From NCBI RefSeq assembly GCF_008831285.2, contig NC_045138.2, positions 695,143 through 755,142 on the forward strand: a stretch of 60,000 nucleotides of DNA, in the 5' to 3' direction. Every line of letters begins with the position of its first letter. Within the stretch, counting starts at the first letter, position 1. The notes under the pieces were generated by a model. That model searched no databases, had not been told where the DNA came from, and saw only the letters and a program-made list of their open reading frames with translations. Shown here piece after piece: positions 46,600 through 57,805 of this stretch. Both the position numbers and the translations under genes were made by a program. Origin of the DNA: Nymphaea colorata (lineage: Eukaryota > Streptophyta > Magnoliopsida > Nymphaeales > Nymphaeaceae).

Positions 46600-47335
46600 A
46601 TACACACACTTGAATTGTTTAATTCTTCATGATGCACGATTTTCAGTAGGTCCGGACAGTCAGAGTTTTTTTTTTCATTAAATACTAAATACATAGTTAA
46701 CAAAATCTGAATTGACTTTAAGGTAATTATTCAGGTTTTATATGACTACCCCATATGACTGAACCCAGTCCAATGAAAATTACTTAAGGTTTAGATTGGG
46801 TTCATACACCATACAATGACCCTATGTATCTTCGTGAGCCTGAATCCAATTACATATAGTTCCAGTAGGTCATCAGATTCGAATTCAGCAACTAAAGAAT
46901 TTGACTTCAGTCCAGAACTGTTCTCATTCTTACTCGTGCTGACACCAGGGAGATGTGCCCATTGCTGCCAATATTAGCATGAGACCTATGGATCCATATC
47001 GACATGTCCCCATTATACATAATATCAGCATTAACATTAACAGAAAGAAATGAGAAGAGGTTGAAATGACTCCTCCAACCCCAGCTCCTTATATCGACTA
47101 TATATTCATAAAATAATATACAAATTTTCCTTGATACCAATATCTACAAATTTTCCTTGATAAAAAATACGAGTACTCTGACAACCAAATATAGTTGCGC
47201 CTTATAAGTTGAAGAGATGTCCCTTCATTTGATCGATGTCAGTGCTCTTGCTAGGACTGACGATATGTAAATGTCTCACCTCTAGCTAATAGGGGCACTT
47301 GCTAAGGCTACTTTTGTTTATTGCGGAAGCTTAGG
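46600..47335. other. Intergenic, nothing recognised
   Basis: AT-rich DNA upstream of SWEET1. The minus-strand frame at 46907-47140 has no known domain. Confidence 0.4.
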
Positions 47336-47337
47336 TG

Positions 47338-47401
47338 ATGGAGCAACATTGTAGCTGGTGTGGGCAATTGCCCACACCAGCCCTATATATATCTATATAT
47401 A

Positions 47402-47438
<37 letters not shown>

Positions 47439-47535
47439 ACTTCATCAGTTTAAATTTTTTTTATATATGAATGCCCCTTAGCGTTTGAAATTTAAACTTA
47501 GAGTGCCCTCAACAGCCTTATAATCTGCAGCTATC
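47338..47535. mobile_element. hAT-type MITE (CAGTGGTGGAGCCA family) with subterminal palindrome
   Basis: The left part GGTGATGGAGCAACATTG is followed by the palindrome described separately, CCAGCCCTATATATA and a TA run. The right part contains ATGCCCCTTAGCG and AGTGCCCTCAACAG, as in the copies at 9.1, 53.6 and 55.8 kb. The termini are decayed. Confidence 0.6.
47354..47381. repeat. Perfect 28-bp palindrome
   Basis: Centred on CAATTG within GGTGTGGGCAATTGCCCACA, and perfectly self-complementary across all 28 positions with no spacer. It sits just inside the left end of the MITE; other copies carry a shorter, decayed version (GGGCAGTTGCCCA). Confidence 0.95.
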
Positions 47536-47549
47536 ACGGTCTTTTACAA

Positions 47550-47700
47550 GGGTGGAGTTGAAGAATTTTTTTTTTTTTTTGCGAGGGAACCAAATTTTAG
47601 TTTTAAATTTTTAACAAAAGCTGAAACATAATTTTTCCAAATTTTAATGTAAGCTAAACTAAATTTTTTACAACTTATAAGTAAATTTTTGATCTTTTTT
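47550..47700. mobile_element. Partial hAT-type MITE (AGGGGCGGAGYCAG family)
   Basis: Starts AGGGTGGAGTTGAAGAATTTT, followed by GCGAGGGAACC and CCAAATTTTAATGTAAGCTAAACT, in the family order. The right end is decayed. Confidence 0.5.
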
Positions 47701-48002
47701 CTTTAATTCGACAGGAAGCCATGGCTCGGATAGTCCCCTGCCTGCCTCGGCCCCCGAATCCTTAGATAGCCTTTCCAATCAGTGACGATAGAGACTAACT
47801 TGAGGATTTTATCGTAGTCTCTTAAGTCGCGATTCTTACGTCATTTACTCGATCGGTTAGAGAAACATCTTATATTCATTTGAACATGCATCTAAAACAC
47901 ATACAAGAACTGAGTTTTAATACCATGTGACATGTCTTTGTTCCACACTAAATCTCTAATTTATGTTGATGTGAGAACAAACGGTAGTATTCTGCAAATA
48001 AC

Positions 48003-48168
48003 TTGTGGCGGAGGCGGAGCCACACCAGCTATTCAAGGTTTTTATTTTTTATTTTTAAATTAATATTTTTAAATATTTGGTATGTTATGTATATCAGTGC
48101 CCTTTAGAACATGAAAATATGTAAAGAGTGCCCCCTTCAAAAACTTTTTCTAAGTTCGCCATGACTTT
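48003..48168. mobile_element. hAT-type MITE (CAGTGGTGGAGCCA family), decayed
   Basis: The left end TGTGGCGGAGGCGGAGCCACACCAGC and the right end AAGTTCGCCATGAC bracket CAGTGCCCTTTAGAACATG and AGAGTGCCCCC, the characteristic internal motifs. Confidence 0.5.
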
Positions 48169-48169
48169 C

Positions 48170-50105
48170 TTCAACTTCATTCTCTTGCACATTTTGTAAG
48201 TATAACTAAATAACTCATAACAAATTAATTTAAACAACATGTCCTAATTTTACAGTTTTTCCATTTAGCGGACAATTTTTTTTTTTATATATGTGTGTAT
48301 GCCAGCAACATGTGTGTGAATTAAAGCTGCTAAATATAAGATATTTAATCTTATTTGTTCTTCATTTCAACAAATAAGTGTATGTTCTTGAGAAATGCTC
48401 ATATTTTAGGATCTGATTTTAATTCAGGATGCTAACGGTGGATAGAGATGAGCTTGTCTGAATCTGTGGCTGCTATACAATCAGTTATTTTAGAGAGAGA
48501 AAGAGAAAGAGAGAGAATACTGTTTTACAGTTTTCTCTTTCTCTTTTTTATAAAAGTTTCGAATTCCAACGTCTCAATTCCGCGTAAAGGATAGACATTG
48601 AGACGTAGAAAAGTTCAAAATTTTTCTGGAATTCTTGTCAGTACAAAACTATAGATCCAGCAAACACAACTATTCACCTTTTCCTTTCTTGTTTTTTTAT
48701 GTCTTTGCCTTTCCTTCCCTTTTGGGGCCTCACTTTTTTATTTAATATCATAAACAAGCTTAATGGCCGGCCTATTTTTATGAAAAGATGAAGCACCATA
48801 CTGGGAAAAATGGGAAATTTTCCTTGTGCAATAAATTACACCGGTTGCCCCTCCAATCAAGGGATACATGAACACAATTTATTGATTCTACCAATATGGA
48901 CCGCCCATCTTAAATGGGGGCCTTTGTGGTGGGTCCCACAATATGTGTGGGTATTATATATATATATATATTTTTTCCTTTTTTAGGGTATGGGCAGCAC
49001 TAGCCACAACAACTTCCCCTAGCTTGGCCTGTTTGACTTATCCAACATGAGGTCAGCTCAGTCAGTTGAATCGCATCAGCCATTGACTGCACCCTAGATT
49101 CAATTCCAGTCAAACTTGGTTCAGTTAGTAGAGAGAGAGAGACTTTGACTATTAGAAATAACCAACTCACTGATAAGGGCCTTCCTATTTATTACAATTG
49201 AGAAAAAAATAAAGAGAAAACTATGGAAACTAACATTAGATAATAAAAATATTTATTATTTTTTTTCTTTTTGTTTTTCTCTTAACCATCTATCAAACCA
49301 TCTATCAGGATGGATCAATGGGCCCTTCGAATTGAGTTGGGTGACCATTCAATTTTATATATAAACATGTAACTATCAAACCCTCATATATCATAATATC
49401 AATGGGAATCATTTAGGATATGGTGGAAATAAACTTACAAATGTAAAATGCAAGTTATTTTTTCAAGAGTCCGAAACACCCTTTCATCAAAGTGCAAGGT
49501 TTTATCTATGCAAGGAAGGAAAAGTAACGGCTCTACAAATCGGAACTAGAAATGCACCATTAACACGCTACCACCCAACCAGCTATGCTACACCCAAACG
49601 AATGCTACCAATTCAAAATATTTTACATTAGATGCTTAAGTATCAAACTTGTTGTGAGGTTTTTAGCTAAGAATTGCGTATAAGCATTAGCATGACGCAA
49701 ATCAAAGTGCCAAGATATCTTGACAACATGATGGTGGAATGACTCCAAAATAGAGAAGGTAAATGAAAGAACTTGTGGTTGTGGAGTCACATTGATGTGA
49801 TCTCGATTTTAGCTCTACATCAAGAGAATTAATCATGCAAGGAAATTGATGACAGATCTTTTCTTCTTTGCAATGGTATGTTTATGTCACAAGCAAAACC
49901 CTACCAAGTCTATGCCGATTGAAGTTTCCCAGGCATCATTTTCTTTACTTCCTTTTCATTTTAAGAGCCCTCGGCCATATTCTAAATCAGATTTGTTTAT
50001 CGGATCCAGTTAAATTGACTTGGAATCAGATCAATAGCTGGATATATCTGATTCGTTTACATCCTGGTGTCCATGAATGTGAAATTGCTCAAATGGACAT
50101 ACCTT
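48170..50105. other. Intergenic, nothing recognised as a gene
   Basis: AT-rich with GA and TA runs. The block 49130-49370 (AACCATCTATCAAACCATC, GGGTGACCATTCAATTTTATA) resembles the 13.0-13.35 kb block between GONST and SEUSS and is probably the same old MITE family. Confidence 0.4.
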
Positions 50106-50109
50106 AAAA

Positions 50110-50305
50110 CATGGGTGGAGCCAACCTAGGGTCCGATTTGGCCGTGCCCCCACCTTATTTTTTTTTTTTTAAATTTACATGTAAATTTTAAAAAGTTTCA
50201 CTTGTTCTATATAAAAATTTTAAAAAATGATATTTTCGTCATAATCAAAATTTAAAAACTTTAATTCAATTCTTTTCATGAAAAAATTTTCTGACTCCAC
50301 CCCTA
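50110..50305. mobile_element. hAT-type MITE (AGGGGCGGAGYCAG family), nearly complete
   Basis: The left end CATGGGTGGAGCCAACCTAGGG and the right end TTTCTGACTCCACCCCTA are inverted. The interior, in order: GTGCCCCCACCTT, poly-T, AAATTTACATGTAAATTTT, CACTTGTTCTATATAAAAA, CTTTAATTCAATTC, CATGAAAAAATTTT. This is the best copy in the window for defining the family. No clear target duplication. Confidence 0.7.
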
Positions 50306-50429
50306 TTATCACCCCTATTACAAGACTCTTAAAACGAAGAAGAGTAGCCCTTCACTGTCTCTTTATTTTTAACATTTTGAAACATTTGTTGTATTATATA
50401 TAATGTGCCTTTTTCAATATCGAAGTATA

Positions 50430-50510
50430 ATGTGCATTTTTTAATATAGAAATATATGAATAAGTGCCCTCAAAAGAACATTTTCTCGCTCTGCCAGTAA
50501 AAGCACCGTA
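50430..50510. mobile_element. Right-end fragment of the CAGTGGTGGAGCCA MITE family
   Basis: Contains AATATAGAAATATATGAATAAGTGCCCTC followed by CTCGCTCTGCCAGTA, the style of right end seen in the other copies. No left end found. Confidence 0.35.
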
Positions 50511-50720
50511 AGGCTCCAACCAGATCAAATCATGCATTATTTTCAACAAGTTGCGTGTCTACCTGTCAGTTCTACATGTATGTTCTTTTGAGGGCAGGTG
50601 GTAGGCATCAGTGGGTAGTCCACATAGGGAGTGTAGATCTTGCTGCCACTTCTGTGGTGTTGTCCTTTCAATCCATGTCTCCTATGGCTTACCCGCTATT
50701 ATGCATCCATCGGATTTTCT

Positions 50721-50723
<3 letters not shown>

Positions 50724-50795
<72 letters not shown>
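50724..50795. repeat. (TA)n microsatellite, about 35 units
   Basis: A pure TA run in intergenic DNA. Three overlapping frames through it are artefacts. Confidence 0.97.
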
Positions 50796-50796
<1 letters not shown>

Positions 50797-50879
50797 CTAC
50801 TATATCCTTATATGTCATACTGATGCGAATAATCTAGATTGTGTTCTTTTCATAAGTCTGAAGTATCCCTCAAAGTAAG

Positions 50880-51745
50880 GAGTACCATTTATTGAAATTC
50901 ATTTGTTTTTCTTTCTTCTTCCTATCAGTCTTGTCCTTTAAAAGGTGTTTGAAACTCTTGAAAAAATAGTTACTTTATAAATTTCCAACTTAATGTCCAT
51001 CATTGGATCTCCTTAAAATATATGACCTCTCATTGAAGCATTATATATATACATATATATAGAGAGAGTGAGAAAAAGAGAGAGAGAGAGAAAATTGGCA
51101 TTGGCAGGCACGAGACCCATTGGTATGAGATTCATAAGGAATTATATTGGCCATTAACTGTTCAAGTTGGGCTCATTAATGTTCTCTCAAACATTCATCT
51201 CCAAAAAATTAATAACATGGGCTTAAAAGGTCTGGTACCTACAATATATATATATAAATAAATTTTGCTGTGATTTTTAAAAAATCAATAGCTTTATACC
51301 TTTGGACAACCCCAGTAGAGATAGAAAGATTTTTGAGAAAAATGAAAATCGAACAAAGAAAAGATCGAACATGCCCATCGGACTACTGGTTATATGTTCA
51401 CATGGCCATGAAAACCATTGCAAACCTTACGGCCAAAATATATGGACACTTTGAATAGGTTTCTGATATCAACCCGGTTTTCTATCCAAGCTGCTTATAT
51501 GTTCAGGCCCCCCTGACACATCACATGTGTTTAGTGTTTTATTTTTTCAGGACAGGCCCTACTCATTTTTTGTAAGTGACAAAAAAGCCCTTCGAATGAG
51601 GATAAAATGGAAAAAATCAGAAGTATTTTTTTCCATTTTATACTGGTTTATGTGCAAAACTTGGTATCATTATAGTCAATCTTTGCCCCCATCATTTCAA
51701 AAGACCATCAGTATGTTTGATAATTCAACTTCATTGAAATACGCC
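50880..51745. other. Intergenic, nothing recognised
   Basis: AT-rich with short TA and GA runs. No recognisable gene or element ends. Confidence 0.4.
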
Positions 51746-51749
51746 GAAG

Positions 51750-51860
51750 ATTGTGGTGCACTGGGCGACAAAGCGGTCCATCTCATGAAGGCACTTGGGT
51801 TCAAATCTTGGGGTGACCATTGTCATGTCACAGTACTATTCATCATTTGTGTAAAAAAAT
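51750..51860 (+). mobile_element. tRNA-derived SINE
   Basis: A-box TGGTGCACTGGG (51754-51765) and B-box GGTTCAAATCT (51798-51808) lie about 44 bp apart, the spacing of a tRNA-type polymerase III promoter. The segment does not fold as a real tRNA and lacks a proper acceptor stem, so it is a SINE head. The tail and target duplication are unclear. Confidence 0.65.
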
Positions 51861-51864
51861 GTTA

Positions 51865-52565
51865 GATATGAGAGAGAAACCTGCACATGAAACGCTAAGG
51901 TAATGTTTCATGAATATGTCCTAACCCCAATTTTAGTGTTTTTTTTGTCTAATGCCTCTTTAACGGGAAATTATGTAAATAAATTACTAATACATAATTA
52001 AGCAATTTGCGTGGGTTAGCTTGAGCAAGTGCCGACATGATTCCGTGATTGGAATCGAAGAATTACTAGTCAATATTTCCAAAATTTCTAACTTAGCTCC
52101 CACAAAGAATTCCTGAAAGTTGAATTTGGCCCATGAGAATTATTTCTGAAGTTTCTCTGAAAAATTTCAACCCCTCATAAAAAAGTTAAGGCTCTGTCCC
52201 CGCCCTAATTGTTGAAAAGCATTTTCCGGACAGTTTTGCGTTATATGCGGCTGAAGACTTCAAAATTCATTCCTAAAAAATAACAAAGTTTAGTGTCAAG
52301 TTCTTTTGTAGGTCTCTCTAGAGGGTGTTTGATAAGAAGAACATCGTGTTTTGAAACAGATATTTATAGAATACATCCCAAGAGAACAATGTTCTTGTTT
52401 TAAAACTTAGTGTCATTATAGATGTTGTTCTTAAAACAATAAATATATATAATCACACTATATTTGTCGGGACAAGAACATATTATTCTTTTGACATGTC
52501 CTTTAAGAACATGGAATACAATATTCTTGTTATGTGCTCCACTAAGTCCTTGTATGCACTTCTAG
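51865..52565. other. Intergenic, nothing recognised
   Basis: No gene. The stretch around 52130-52205 (AATTTGGCCCATGAGAATT, GGCTCTGTCCCCGCCC) resembles the right part of a CAGGGGCGGAGCC MITE. Confidence 0.4.
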
Positions 52566-52935
52566 GGCAGTACAACGAGTCAAGCCAACTTAAGTTCGAC
52601 CCAAACTTGTTTGGTTAAGCTCAGCTTGAGATCCACTTGGATATCATTTGTTAAAGGAGTGGAACTCGAGCTTAATTGAGAACTCCTGCTTACAAATGAG
52701 TCAAGTTTGATTTTCTTAAACTCGAGTAAGCTCATTTAATCTAGGGCTTTCTTTTTAAATTTCCAAACTTGAAACCAAGGAAAGCAATAAAGTCAAATGG
52801 GGAGTTGATTCATGAGCAAACAAAGCAACCTCGAATCGCGACTCAGTCTATTGAGTCGAGCTCCAGCTGAGCAAGATATGAGTCAATTCAAGTTCAAGTC
52901 GGCTTAGATGGAGCTCGACTCGAGTTGTGTATATC
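52566..52935. mobile_element. CTCGAGCTC-rich non-autonomous element
   Basis: The left end contains TACAACGAGTCAAGCC and the right end CTCGACTCGAGTTGTGTA, approximately inverted. The interior is full of GAGCTCGACTCGAG-type motifs. The same family occurs at 35985 and 55810. Confidence 0.5.
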
Positions 52936-53495
52936 CATATGCACCACCCACAAATTTCAGAGTGAGGCTATATTAGTAATCTGGCTTTACCATTGAAGTA
53001 AGATTCTTCAAGAAAGAAAACAAAATCATCTTATCTTAGTGTTTTCACAAAACAGGAAAATAAGAAAAAAAAAAAATTAAAAAGGTCATTGATGTGGAAG
53101 GAATTTTTTCCCATTTCACCTTGTCTGGTTATAAAAGTCCTTGCTCTAGTGGTCAATGTGGTCTCATACACAGACAAACTCAGGTGGAATAGATTTGTGG
53201 TTTCTGCTGTTGAGTGACTCCTTCTCAATACCCAAATGAAATCTTTGTACCTGTCTATCATTTTTCCTTTTCTTTTGAGATGTCACTGGTCTCTACACAC
53301 ACTTGGTTTGCACAAACCAAATAAGCTTTGTATAGCTAGGAGCCGAGATACGTGGGGTCTTCGCGGGACATATGTCTCACGGAGCCCATTATAAAATCTT
53401 ATTTTCAGTGATTGATTTGGGTCGAGTTGGGTCCAGTTATATGAGTCAGCTCTACGAGAGCTGATGTCCTTCTCTGCTCTGCAAACATTTGGTTT
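52936..53495. other. Intergenic, nothing recognised
   Basis: The minus-strand frames at 53031-53261 and 53283-53537 do not resemble known proteins. Confidence 0.4.
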
Positions 53496-53496
53496 A

Positions 53497-53715
53497 GGCT
53501 CCAATATATGCGGGCTGGCATGGGCAGTTGCCCACACAAATTGCTTGTCTACATTACATAGTAGTGCTTCTTAGTACTTCTCTTGTTCATGTACTGGTTC
53601 CCCTTTCGTCATTGATTGAATTAAAAGAATTATAGTGTTTCAAAAGAATTAAAGATATTGAATTAGTGCCCTCTCCAACCAACCAAAATTTCTATCTGCG
53701 CTAGTGCCATTGGCT
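53497..53715. mobile_element. hAT-type MITE (CAGTGGTGGAGCCA family), decayed
   Basis: The left part GCGGGCTGGCATGGGCAGTTGCCCACAC and the right part TTAGTGCCCTCTCCAACC are the family's subterminal motifs. Confidence 0.5.
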
Positions 53716-53949
53716 AAGAATTTCTAACTCCGACACCGATAGGCTCCTTTCTGTAAATGCATCATGAAATTTGCTTGAATAGGCCGATTTGAATCAAATT
53801 GGCGGCAAGCGGACTCAAGAGAGTTGTCTTTCAAGTACTATTTTTTAAATATGTTTGTAACATATTTATTTTTATATATTTTTCATATGTTTTTTAAAAT
53901 AGAATCGATGAATTTCCAGCCTTGCCAATTGTACTCATAGACCAATTTG

Positions 53950-54152
53950 AATAAAACTCTTTTTATAGGTCTGGTTTTAGCTAGTGTTCAACAAGTCGGG
54001 TGCCCTGGCAACATAAAATATTTTTTTAATATAATATTATATTTAGAAGTTATATTATTATTTTTATATTTTTACGTATATTTTAATAAAATTGTGCTGG
54101 GCCTGAACTGCGGGCATGTTTTTTTCAGCTTGGTCTGATGCCCAACCCTACT
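53950..54152. mobile_element. Decayed member of the GC-rich-terminus hAT MITE family
   Basis: The right end TTGGTCTGATGCCCAACCCTA matches the terminus of the elements at 30241 and 31588, after an AT-rich core and GGGCCTGAACTGCGGGC. The left end is not clear and no target duplication is evident. Confidence 0.45.
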
Positions 54153-54640
54153 TTAGGGGTAGCGTAGCGCCACCTTAGGTCCATAGGTCTGAAACATGGG
54201 TTGCACGAGCAGCATAACCTGGCTAGTCGGCTTATGGGGAACCCACATGAAACCGCCAAATCTCGAGGAAAGTGGGTTCCACTGGGTCGATTGAACCATC
54301 CGGCGCGGGCTGCACCAAATCAGAGAACCGTCTAGATTGGTCAAGAAAGGAGGAAAGGGAGCTCACGTAATCACTCAAAGTTTCACTTGTCTTTTGTTCC
54401 TTAAGCTTTCGGTGCCGGTAACTACCAAAGTGATGGGGCAGAGGAGTCAAAAAGGGCGCCTCGTTCATTTGGTTGGCAGCCCGAGTAGGGACGTTTCTCA
54501 TGGGCATGGTGTGCGCCCTTCCACCCTCTGTTTCTTACCTTGTTTAATCAGTGTTCTAGCAGCAGAGAGGCGAGTCATGCACACAACTTTTGATAAGAAA
54601 AAATTGATTACTCTATGATTTCAATATACATATACCAGAC
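54153..54640. other. Unassigned DNA with an open minus-strand frame
   Basis: The minus strand is open for about 90 codons (54507-54232), with a partly overlapping frame continuing to 54153. Composition is more balanced than the surroundings, but I recognise no domain. It could be a decayed retroelement or gene fragment. Confidence 0.25.
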
Positions 54641-54649
54641 CAGGTAAGG

Positions 54650-54684
<35 letters not shown>

Positions 54685-54704
54685 CACTAGGTAAGGTCTA
54701 TGAG

Positions 54705-54855
54705 TGAAACGAAATTTTTTTTATGAGGATAGCCGAATTATAATTTCAAAATTTTGACAGAAGTAAAAATATAATTTTCCAAAATTTTATATGTAATAAA
54801 TGAAATTGTTTAAAATTTATATGTAAATTAAAAAAAATGAGAAGGGTGGGGTGGC
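54705..54855. mobile_element. Partial hAT-type MITE (AGGGGCGGAGYCAG family)
   Basis: TTTATGAGGATAGCCGAATT, TTTTGACAGAAGTAAAAATA, AATAAATGAAATTGTTTAAA and GAAGGGTGGGGTGG occur in the family order, with decayed ends. Confidence 0.5.
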
Positions 54856-55555
54856 GAACCCAAGTCAAGCTCAAGCTTGGTCAGTTCGAGTCAAGCTCAA
54901 GTCCGGTCAGTTGTGGAGCCATGTTATAGTTGGTGCGACCGATTGAAATCAGAAAGCAAACTAATTCATCTACGCAAGAATTTTCCAGGAATGAAGCCAT
55001 CTAGGCCATCCTTAGGCCCTCTTGCTTCATTTCTAAAGTACTGTACTCAGTTGCAAAGGACAGCGGCATGCTTCTTTCAACATTATCATGTATACGTAGC
55101 ACTATTTAACAATTGCAGGAACATAGTGTAACGAAAGTAACTGTTTATCTATCGGAAACATGATCCAACCCCATCTGCAATTGTTTATCCAACATATAGC
55201 ATTACAGTATAAACTATAAACACGGGAATAACATCTTTCCAAGTAAATTCTGAAGACAATGTGTTAAATAATATTGACTGTTGACAGCCTTCAATAGACC
55301 TTGCACAGGAATATTTAGATAAGGGATAATTTTGCCACATTGTTAAAGAAATATAGACACTAAGGTCTCAATCTCCTCTGCAAATCCTTTATCATCTGGC
55401 CAAATGCATTCGCTTAAACAATAATGCTTCTTATTGATTAAGTGTATTTCTTGGACATGAATCATGCTTCTTCACTTTGCTGTTCTTGCACAGTATTGAA
55501 AAAAGGCCTTTATCTTAGAACAGAGACGGAATGTCTGATCTCTGAGTAGCAGACC
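54856..55555. other. Intergenic, nothing recognised as a gene
   Basis: A small direct repeat (GTCAAGCTCAAG plus GGTCAGTT, twice) lies at 54862-54910. The rest is AT-rich without recognisable features. Confidence 0.4.
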
Positions 55556-55559
55556 AGAC

Positions 55560-55700
55560 CAGACGAGAGGCAGTGAGAAAGAAGAGGAATTCGAGAACGA
55601 GAGAGGAGAGGGGAATCAGCACTTCGACGGAGGAGAAAGAGGAGAGGAACGAGAGAACCCTAACAACTCTCAAAAAAGTCTGCGGAAAAAAGTCCGACCA
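55560..55700 (-). other. Orphan 5'-leader-like fragment
   Basis: The minus strand reads as pyrimidine-rich leader DNA (TTCCTCTCCTCTTTCTCCTCC, TCCCCTCTCCTCTCTCGTTC) with a telo-box-like TTAGGGTTCTC. This combination is typical of plant gene 5' leaders, but no coding exon follows. It sits directly inside the right end of a MITE (55735-55802), so it may be a captured gene fragment. Confidence 0.3.
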
Positions 55701-55734
55701 CCTGAATTTTTCTGGCATTTGATGCTTTATATAT

Positions 55735-55802
55735 GAGTGCCCCTTAAAATTTGACATTTAAACTTAGGGTGTCCCTCAGCAGAAACTTTTAGCCCTGCCA
55801 CT
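55735..55802. mobile_element. Right end of a CAGTGGTGGAGCCA-family MITE
   Basis: GAGTGCCCCTTAAAATTTGAC, TTAAACTTAGGGTGTCCCTC and AGCCCTGCCACTTC match the right part of the 47.4 kb copy closely. The left end was not found. Confidence 0.5.
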
Positions 55803-55809
55803 TCGACTC

Positions 55810-56060
55810 ATATATTGTTAGGCTCGAGCTTTAGCCAAACTGTTCAATGTCTCCTTAAGCTCGACTCAATAGGTCGAGTCCCGAATTCGAGTTCGACACG
55901 CTTAAGTTCGTCTGCAAACTCCCTATTTTGATTTGATGTATTTTCTTGGTTTTAACATGAACTCGACTAGTTTGTAGACTTCAGTTCTTAGTTAAGCTGG
56001 AATTCAACTCGTTTAAGCTCGTTTATCAACTTGTTTGAACTGATTTTGAAGCATAGTCTT
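55810..56060. mobile_element. CTCGAGCTC-rich element, partial
   Basis: GGCTCGAGCTTTAGCC, CGACTCAATAGGTCGAGTC and AACTCGTTTAAGCTCG motifs, as in the 36.0 and 52.7 kb copies. The boundaries are uncertain. Confidence 0.4.
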
Positions 56061-56659
56061 GTATGTCTGCATGTGAGATATCAACCACCACTTAACTCGA
56101 TCAGATAACTTACAAATTAGTCCAGTTAAATAACATTAATGCTTTCGGATGACTAAAATTTATATATAAAGCGTTTATATATATATTAAAATGGGAAAGA
56201 TGATCCGACAACACATGTCCGACGGCAGAGGCAACATGGCACCTATATGAAAATGACATGTACGTAATGTGCAGAGTAGAAAGAAGACGCCATGTCCAAG
56301 AGGCAACGAGCTATGATCTGTCCTGACACCACGCCCACTTGCTGACCATCTTGCTTCTACGATACGCACCCTCTCGTGACTAAACCTTGCCCTATGGCAC
56401 AGTCTCTTCTCGACCTTCGGTCTTTTAATATATATTTTGGAAGCTTTCTTCAATTAAGTACTAATTGCAAGCTCATGAGTTGTTGGCTTAAGACCTCCAA
56501 GACTTAAAATTGTTAGTCGATTCTGCATTATCCGTTTTCCAGGCAGTAGGGTTTTCATACTTGAACGCGCACTTACATGCATAACAAAGTAAATATTAAA
56601 TGATCTTAATATATAATAAAAAAATTAAGATCAAAAGTGGTGATTTGTAAATTTTTTAC
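56061..56659. other. Intergenic, nothing recognised
   Basis: AT-rich. The minus-strand frame at 56175-56453 has no recognisable domain. Confidence 0.4.
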
Positions 56660-57155
56660 ATCAAAAGCTAATTTCCACAAACAGCTCTGTATTGTTTTGG
56701 AAAAGATCATGGCAGTTGGTTCTGAATTTTTTCACCCTTCCAGTCATCTTTGTTGATAAATCAACCATTCATGCGCCAAAGGGGATAGGAACTAGCTTGG
56801 GTCATAAGCTGATAGGTAGTCAGTCAATCACTGATTTGATTTGAGAGACATTTTTGGGAATGAGGCCCTCTTTTCTCTTTCACTACAAAGCAACAAAATA
56901 AGAAAACACAAGCATTGTACGTGGTAAAGAGTTTTTCGCTATCAGGGAATAACCAAAGAATACAAGAAGAAACTGCGTCCTCTCTTAAACATGAGTTTAA
57001 GGGAAGCCTATTAACCATCACACTCCATCAATGGGACCTCTCCCCTTACAAGGCTAATGAAAAAGGAAGAGCCATGTGCAAGTTGAAATGTGATGTGAGA
57101 ATTAACCTAAGCAATAAAACAGTCATTTTTGAGCCAAAATACTTGAGGTTGAAGG

Positions 57156-57399
57156 TAAGGGTGTCGAGCCGGCTCAATCCGGCCCGGGCCCGACCCATTT
57201 AAAATTATAAAATAAAATTTAAATTATAAAATAAAATTTTTAAATATAAAATATATTTATTAATAATAAATATGTATTATTAAAAAAATTAAAAAATATT
57301 TTTTAATTTAAACGGGCTAAACGGGTTAGGTCGGGCTGACCCGGGCTTAGTTTTTCCCTGCCCAAGCCCGGGCCCAATTCGGCCCGACGCCCAGCCTTA
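57156..57399. mobile_element. hAT MITE, GC-rich termini, intact 8-bp target duplication
   Basis: The left end TAAGGGTGTCGAGCCGGCTC and the right end GGCCCGACGCCCAGCCTTA are inverted. They are flanked by exact 8-bp duplications GTTGAAGG (57148-57155 and 57400-57407). The AT-rich core is bounded by GGCCCGGGCCCGACCC-type blocks. Third clear member of the family in this window. Confidence 0.92.
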
Positions 57400-57450
57400 G
57401 TTGAAGGGCACTAAATTAAAAAGAATTGTCATACTTTTAGAACCCGTTTT

Positions 57451-57630
57451 GCAACAGTAGCAAGCTGTTACTGTTTTCATGTATCGGCCCCCAAAATTTG
57501 AGTGGATTCATAAAACACTCTTATAATGTTTCATAAATCGCAACAGTAGCAAGCTGTTACTGTTTTCATGTATCGGCCCCCAAAATTTGGGTGGATTCAT
57601 AAAACACACTCTTATAATGTTTCATAAATC
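57451..57630 (+). repeat. Tandem duplication of about 89 bp
   Basis: Unit 1 (57451-57539) and unit 2 (57540-57630) both start GCAACAGTAGCAAGCTGTTAC and end TAATGTTTCATAAATC. They differ by one substitution and a 2-bp insertion. A third, diverged partial unit follows at about 57659-57739. Confidence 0.93.
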
Positions 57631-57805
57631 TCTGTCCCAAATTTTAGGGCTAGTTTTTCAACCGTAGCAAGTTGCATGTACCGGCTCCAAAAAATTTAAG
57701 CACATTCATAAAACACAATGTTATAATGTTTTATAAATGTGTTTCAATTTTTAATATAAATTAATAAAATAGTAACAACTAGTTATTGTTGCCGAATAAG
57801 CCTTT

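Larger units (their letters stand above)
56660..57805 (+). repeat. Long dispersed direct repeat, copy A (LTR-like)
   Basis: Shares with 59295-59915, in order: AGCTAATTTCCACAAACA, TTTTGGAAAAGAT, CACTGATTTGATTT, ACACAAGCATT, CACTCCATCAATGGGACCTC, TTACAAGGCTAATGAAAA, TTTTGAGCCAAAA, and ATTAATAAAATAGTAACAA. Copy A is interrupted by a MITE (57156-57399) and by an 89-bp tandem duplication. The motif style suggests LTR sequence of a retroelement, but no internal pol is seen. Confidence 0.65.

Noticed and set aside
51754-51808. Possible tRNA gene because of good A- and B-boxes
   Set aside because: No complete acceptor stem or anticodon arm can be paired. It is better explained as a SINE. The same reasoning applies to 58991-59048.
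57451-57630. Direct repeats considered as a CRISPR-like array
   Set aside because: Only two near-identical adjacent units without spacers, in plant nuclear DNA. It is a simple tandem duplication.
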